This document shows, piece by piece, positions 19,697-23,764 of a stretch of DNA of 23,764 nt. A program made the position numbers and the translations under genes. The DNA comes from Phaeoceros laevis (lineage: Eukaryota; Anthocerotophyta; Anthocerotopsida; Notothyladales). The stretch lies in assembly GCA_049999765.1 (NCBI GenBank), contig JBNGIQ010007722.1:1-23764 (forward strand). The letters run 5' to 3'. The notes beneath the pieces are model-generated. The model was not told where the DNA came from. It saw only the letters and a program-made list of their open reading frames with translations, and did not search any database. Position 1 is the stretch's first letter. Every line of letters starts with the position of its first letter.

Positions 19697-21127
19697 CTAC
19701 CACTTATCATCACCACCTGCACTCTCCTCTTTTGCTCCATCAACATCATCACCACCTTCAGCTTCACCACCATCAACATCATCACCACCTGCAGCCACCT
19801 CTTCACCTCCATCATCAAAGTCGGGCTCCAATTCTCTGTACTCATTGTCGTCACTGAAGTACTCAGCATCATCATCTCCACCACCGGCCGCTGCACTATA
19901 TAGTACCATGCCACAAGCTCGTCGACGTCCCCACATTCAGCATCTACAACTGCAGGTACTTCAGACTCAGCAGATACTTGGAGTACTTCAGAGACATGAG
20001 GAACTGCGCATGCTAGTATTTCAGTTCCTACTGCTAGACTAGTACTTTAGTTCCAACTGCTAGTACTTGAGTTCCTCCTGCAGGTACTTCAGATCATAGC
20101 ATTGGTACTTCAGGTGTGGTAACCAGTACTTCAGCCCCAACTTGAAGTACTCCAGGTAAGACAAGTACTCCATCCTTCAGTACTCCAGGTGAGGCGGCAA
20201 GTATTCAGCCCCAACCTCCAGTACTTGAGGTGTGCCTACAGGTACTTCAACTCCAACCATGCTACTTGCAGGTACTTTACTTCCCAGGTCGGGTACTTCA
20301 GCTCCAGTATTGAGAACTTCATCTTCTACCTTGGGTACTGCAGTTGCAGTGGCTAGTACTTCAACTCCCTCCATGTGTACGGCTGTTGTAGTGACAGCTA
20401 CTTCAACCCCCACCGAATGTACTGAAGCTCCTTCCACATGCACTGCATGTACTACTCCCCCCACCATATGTACTACGGGCACAAGTGCTGGTACTTCAAC
20501 ACCTCCATTGATACCTGTCTCAACTTGGGCCACTGCTGAAAGTACTGAAGCTGGAAGAGCTTCACCTGGCAGTACATGAGGTGCTGGAGACTATCTAGAA
20601 AATAGGAGGGGACAAATGCAGAGTAGAAGGATCGGGTGCAGAGGAAAGAGCCACATGCTCAGAAAACTTGTCAAAATCACAAATCTAGCTAGGAGCAATA
20701 AAGTTTGAAAGTGGAAGATTTCGAGACTGAGCCCTAGGGAAGAGGTTGCTCAAGGGTGGGAAGGATTGTGGATGGCATCGAGCATTGCACAGAAAGTGCA
20801 CCAAGTGTGCATACCTTGCCAGTTGTCTCATCTAGAGGAGCTATGGAAGTGGTCATCTTGAGCATCGGCAGCCCTCGCCCGCTATGCCTTGGCCTCCTCG
20901 TTTGCAGCTGCAACAGCGGCTGCCTCCTTAGCAGTAGCCAGCTGCTGGGCCTCCTCCAAGGCAGCTCTGGAGATGGCTGCCGCCTAAGTGACCCTCTGTA
21001 CCACACGCTTCTACTCCCTCTTAGCCCAACCTGTCCCAGCTCGGCCTTCCTGGCCTTCTCCTTTGCAAGCTTGGTTGGAGATAGGCAAGGAGGAGCCTTG
21101 GCTAGAGATGCAGCTGGAGGTGCCATG
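19697..21127 (-). pseudogene. Decayed gene: coiled coil, VEVP repeats, acidic tail
   Basis: On the minus strand, MAPPAASLAKAPPCLSPTKL opens at 21127 and continues AKEKARKAELGQ. After a frame change it reads AAAISRAALEEAQQLATAKE, an Ala/Glu-rich coiled coil. From about 20530 a repetitive region has units such as GVEVP, GAEVP and GVEVL; its AGTAC(C/T) codon pairs encode the V-P or V-L of these units. Frame changes and stops follow near 20180 and 20070. The end (19936-19697) is a very acidic tail, DDDAEYFSDDNEYRELEPDF, then Gly/Asp/Glu repeats and a stop. I do not recognise the family. Several disruptions argue for a pseudogene unless introns explain them. Confidence 0.45.
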
Positions 21128-21388
21128 ATGAAATGCAAATCACACTTTGCACACAGCGACACCAAGGCAAGAAAGCTTTGCACAAAACGCCCCAAGTTGG
21201 CAAAAATGCAAGCGCTTTGAGCAAGGAATGGCGATGGCGGCCGCCATTGCGATGGCGCCCGCGGGTAGCTGCTAGAAGGGGAAGTAATAATGAATTGAGA
21301 GAGAAGCATTGAATGAACGCGGCCAGCGGACCGGGACATCTGCTACGGAGAGTTTTTAGTTTATTTTTGGACTTTCTTTTTGCCGTTC
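21128..21388. other. Possible 5' flank of the minus-strand relic
   Basis: The sequence lies upstream of the presumed start at 21127 and contains gcgatggcggccgccattgcg, a GC-rich near-palindrome, around 21230-21250. It ends at the assembly gap, so any promoter or transposon terminus may be missing. Confidence 0.35.
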
Positions 21389-21488
21389 NNNNNNNNNNNN
21401 NNNNNNNNNNNNNNNNNNNNNNNNNNNNNNNNNNNNNNNNNNNNNNNNNNNNNNNNNNNNNNNNNNNNNNNNNNNNNNNNNNNNNNNN
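21389..21488. other. Assembly gap of 100 Ns
   Basis: Exactly 100 undetermined bases are present, the conventional placeholder for a gap of unknown length. Distances across this point are unreliable. Confidence 0.98.
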
Positions 21489-22334
21489 CCCGCGGCTGAC
21501 AGCCGACATTATTCATTTTGAAAAATGTCAAGAAGTACTCAGCGGGCTGGCTATCCACCAGGAGTGGGCTGATGGGGCAAGCAAGTACCACCGCTTTTGG
21601 CCTGGGTGTAGCGTGCAAATACCTAGCAGGTTTGGTGACATGGCGAGTACCTTCTTGGCAGATGTTGTCAACCACTACTACGGTTGAGAATTGCGAGATG
21701 CCGAGGTGCCGTGCGAGCAGAAACAAGGCACATTCAGGTTGGCCCGGACAGCAATCTGGAAGTCGCCCTGTGGGAAGACCGCAAACACACATCACAAACT
21801 TGTTCGACCACAATTTCCACAAGGAAATTGTATGAAAACCCCTCCATATGATTTTCATACGGAAATTATGTTCAATTTTTCTATTGATCTTTTATGTAGC
21901 TCATATGATAGAAGTTCATGTGAGTTCTTTAAGAAGTTTTCATGGTTCAGAACTTAGTTAGATATTGTTCGGTGTATTCATTTCATACCCTTTACACATA
22001 TGTGCCATATGGTATGGTGAAGAAAAACCACACGATTTTGTACAGATGATTGATCATATGAAAAATATATGATATATGCATATGCATGTGTATATCTGTT
22101 TTACATTGAAATGTATTGTGGGTGTGAGACCGTGTGACATCATGGCAAAATTCTTGTACTTTACTTTCACATACAGTTTCCACAACAAAAACATACTTAT
22201 ATGTAGAACATAAGTTTGATACATTTTCTTTGTTCAATGAACATGTGAAGTCAACAATACACCCACGTTGTTCCTCTGACATTGATTTGTGGTCACGTTT
22301 GCTTGTCTCGACACCTATGTGTGTGAGTGACATT
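21489..22334. other. Gap-flanking and AT-rich spacer
   Basis: From 21489 to about 21830 open frames exist on both strands (plus: SKYHRFWPGCSVQIPSRFGD; minus: CPISPLLVDSQPAEYFLTF), but neither can be preferred or named. From 21840 to 22330 the sequence is AT-rich and non-coding. Six CATATG hexamers lie between about 21845 and 22085. Confidence 0.35.
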
Positions 22335-22486
22335 CTTCTCCAAGATGTTCTCGGCCAGGACACTGTTGAACTTGGCAGTGGTGATGACCATGGCCCGGGT
22401 GGTCTCCTTCTGCGTCATCTCCGCCCAGTATGCCTCGATGCTCTCCTTCTTCACAATCTTATCGTCGTTGAAGAATACCAAGAGTT
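22335..22486 (-). pseudogene. RPB5-like (RNA polymerase subunit) exon fragment
   Basis: On the minus strand the block reads LLVFFNDDKIVKKESIEAYW and continues AEMTQKETTRAMVITTAKFN. This follows the N-terminal jaw region of eukaryotic RPB5/RPABC1 (pattern (L/V)FFP-(D/E)..K(V/I)...(T/S)I..Y...M....(V/T)RA(I/L)(L/V)V). The following C-terminal assembly domain (ITEHELVPEH region) is absent. No clear acceptor is visible upstream, and the frame runs into unrelated sequence on both sides. It is probably a captured or orphan exon, possibly of an RPB5 paralogue. Confidence 0.45.
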
Positions 22487-22768
22487 GGACCCACATACAC
22501 AAACAGCAAACCCACAGTGTCACACAACGCTGGTGATTTCAAGTTGAAGCTCCAACCTCCCAGGCCTCTCCACCCAGCACTGCCCAAGGGCAGTACGGGC
22601 ACTGGGCGGGAGAGCCCATGGCCGCAACTTGGTTGCAACAATTGAAAAAAGCTTCCGAGTGCTGCAAAGCTGAATCAACCGGTTTGAATTCCCACGAGAA
22701 TTAAGCTTCAGCCTTGCTCGGATGCAAGCTCACCTTCTCAGCGGATACCCAGCTCCCACCCGAGAGCA
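22487..22768. other. Upstream region of the PPR gene
   Basis: No separate gene. A short frame MAATWLQQLKKASECC starts at 22618 and stops about 28 codons later; it could be an upstream frame or a piece of the PPR gene's true N-terminus. It contains a hairpin-prone cactgcccaagggcagt near 22575. Confidence 0.35.
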
Positions 22769-23764
22769 ATGGAGCATTTCCTCCACCTACTGTTGAGCAC
22801 CACCAATGGGATGCAACATCAACTGTTTTGGATGCCAGCAGCTGAGAGACAGGCCCACACCCTGGAGCTGGAGGGGAGGTTAAATGTGCCTCCGAGGCAT
22901 TGGATTTACACAAGCCGCACATTTGTACCGTGTTGTGGCTTAGCAGCCAAGCTATGCATACCGGATGATATCAGTGCAGGAGAACGACAAGAGTTGTTGT
23001 GGAGGCAGTATTTCTTGGACCCCACATTGTGGTTGGACTGCAAGACGAACAAGAAGAGCGCGCAATCTCCCGACTTCAGGCACAAGGAGTCCAAGGAGCC
23101 CCTGTGGCTGAACAACTTCTACAAGCCTGACTGGGTGGATGCGGAGCTGGCTGCCTTGGACAAGCAGGTTGGATGGTCTGCTCAGCCTACATCCAACCCC
23201 TTGTTGCATCATAATGCTGCTGCTCCGACGGTGCCAGAGTGCCAAGGGCACGGAACGACTCAGGCTGTAATCCAACAACTTTGTGAGAATGGGCAGCTAA
23301 GTCCAGCAGTGGACGCTTTGACCGTCTTGGCGGAGAAAAAATCTCGTGTGTCCTCCTCTCTGCTGTACAGAGTCATTCGGATATGGGGGCTGAAAAAAAT
23401 CTGGTGTCGGGGCGACGACTTGATGATCTCACTGTCAAGCTTGGGCACGGATCCAACACATTTGTGGGAAACCATCTCTTGCGCATGTATGCATGTGGAG
23501 GTAGGCTACAGGAGGCCATGGATGTGTTCAACAGGGTAGGGAAACCGAATGTCTTCATGTGGTTTTCCATAATCTCTGCACATGCTAAGCACGGAAAACC
23601 GAAGGAGGCCATACGACTCTACCGGGAGATGCGTAGGTCAGGAGTGCAGGTGAATGATTACGTGTTTGTAGCTGCCCTTCAAGCTTGTGCATTTGCCGCT
23701 GACTTGGAATCTGGTAGAAAAGTGCACTCTGATGTGTTGCACAGTGGCAATTCTACTAACTTGT
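22769..23764 (+). pseudogene. PPR protein with OSB-like PDF domain; one frameshift; 3' end outside window
   Basis: PPR proteins bind organelle RNA in a sequence-specific way (editing, splicing, stability). The first frame (start assumed at 22769) carries, at residues about 77-132, LWRQYFLDPTLWLDCKTNKK, then PDFRHK (PDF at 23069-23077), PLWL and DWVDAELAALD. This matches the W..(F/Y)F..P..W.D...NK....PDF.HK.....LW.....P.W....L pattern of the PDF motif in plant organellar single-stranded-DNA-binding proteins. The PPR tract follows in the +1 frame from about 23383: GNHLLRMYACGGRLQEAMDV (S-type), FMWFSIISAHAKHGKPKEAI (P-type) and DYVFVAALQACAFAADLESG (L-type). One missing base in the G run 23385-23389 would reconcile the frames. 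It may be a sequencing error in an intact gene or a real lesion. The start codon is uncertain. Confidence 0.75.

Noticed and set aside
20232-20579. 115-codon Ser/Thr/Pro-rich plus-strand frame (GTSTPT repeats)
   Set aside because: The composition follows from the AGTACTTCA repeats. The opposite strand (VEVP repeats) links better to flanking coiled-coil and acidic segments, so the minus strand was preferred.
21489-21687. Open frame after the gap (SKYHRFWPGCS...)
   Set aside because: It looks protein-like, but the opposite strand is equally open and neither can be matched to a family; the gap prevents a decision.
1-23764. CRISPR array, bacterial operon, tRNA or rRNA genes
   Set aside because: The spaced AGTACT repeats have irregular spacing and no conserved repeat-spacer structure. 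Introns show a eukaryotic nuclear genome, and no tRNA T-loop (GGTTCGA) or rRNA core was seen.

Overview
The window comes from a streptophyte plant nuclear genome, most likely a non-seed land plant (bryophyte, lycophyte or fern grade). The evidence is a multi-exon gene with canonical GT-AG introns, a plant-type cytosolic HSP70 with an intron after codon 71, and a pentatricopeptide-repeat (PPR) gene whose N-terminus carries a plant-organelle PDF-type motif. The species cannot be fixed from the sequence. A run of exactly 100 Ns (21389-21488) marks an assembly gap.

Region 1 (about 480-7700) is the conserved genic part. On the minus strand, 18 exons (483-5316) join into an uninterrupted 922-residue reading frame for UTP21/WDR36, a WD40 subunit of the U3 snoRNP small-subunit processome. 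Head to head with it, 331 bp away, lies a complete two-exon cytosolic HSP70 (5648-7703, 650 residues, ending in EEVD). The shared interval holds a near-consensus heat-shock element. A ribosome-assembly gene and a chaperone gene therefore share one compact promoter.

Region 2 (about 7700-15600) is accessory DNA without an intact gene. It holds a TATA-like box followed by a perfect hairpin, a 268-bp element bounded by inverted repeats, short tandem duplications, and a 2.2-kb inverted duplication of an exon-intron gene fragment (10119-12279) that could be transcribed into long hairpin RNA. It also has an LTR-end-like fragment and a coiled-coil reading-frame remnant.

Region 3 (about 15600-21700) is a decayed transposon landscape. 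It has a 527-bp MITE-like element with terminal inverted repeats and an apparent 4-bp target duplication, and a copia-type primer-binding site. It also has a broken plus-strand gene with a helix-turn-helix segment, and minus-strand remnants: a coiled-coil/VEVP-repeat/acidic-tail protein and two isolated exon-like blocks. The palindrome AGTACT is strikingly over-represented across the whole region, in several unrelated sequence contexts.

Region 4 (about 21700-23764) has an AT-rich spacer with clustered CATATG, a minus-strand fragment resembling RNA polymerase subunit RPB5, and the 5' part of a PPR gene. The PPR gene has an OSB-like PDF domain upstream of its repeats, contains an apparent single-base frameshift, and runs off the window end.
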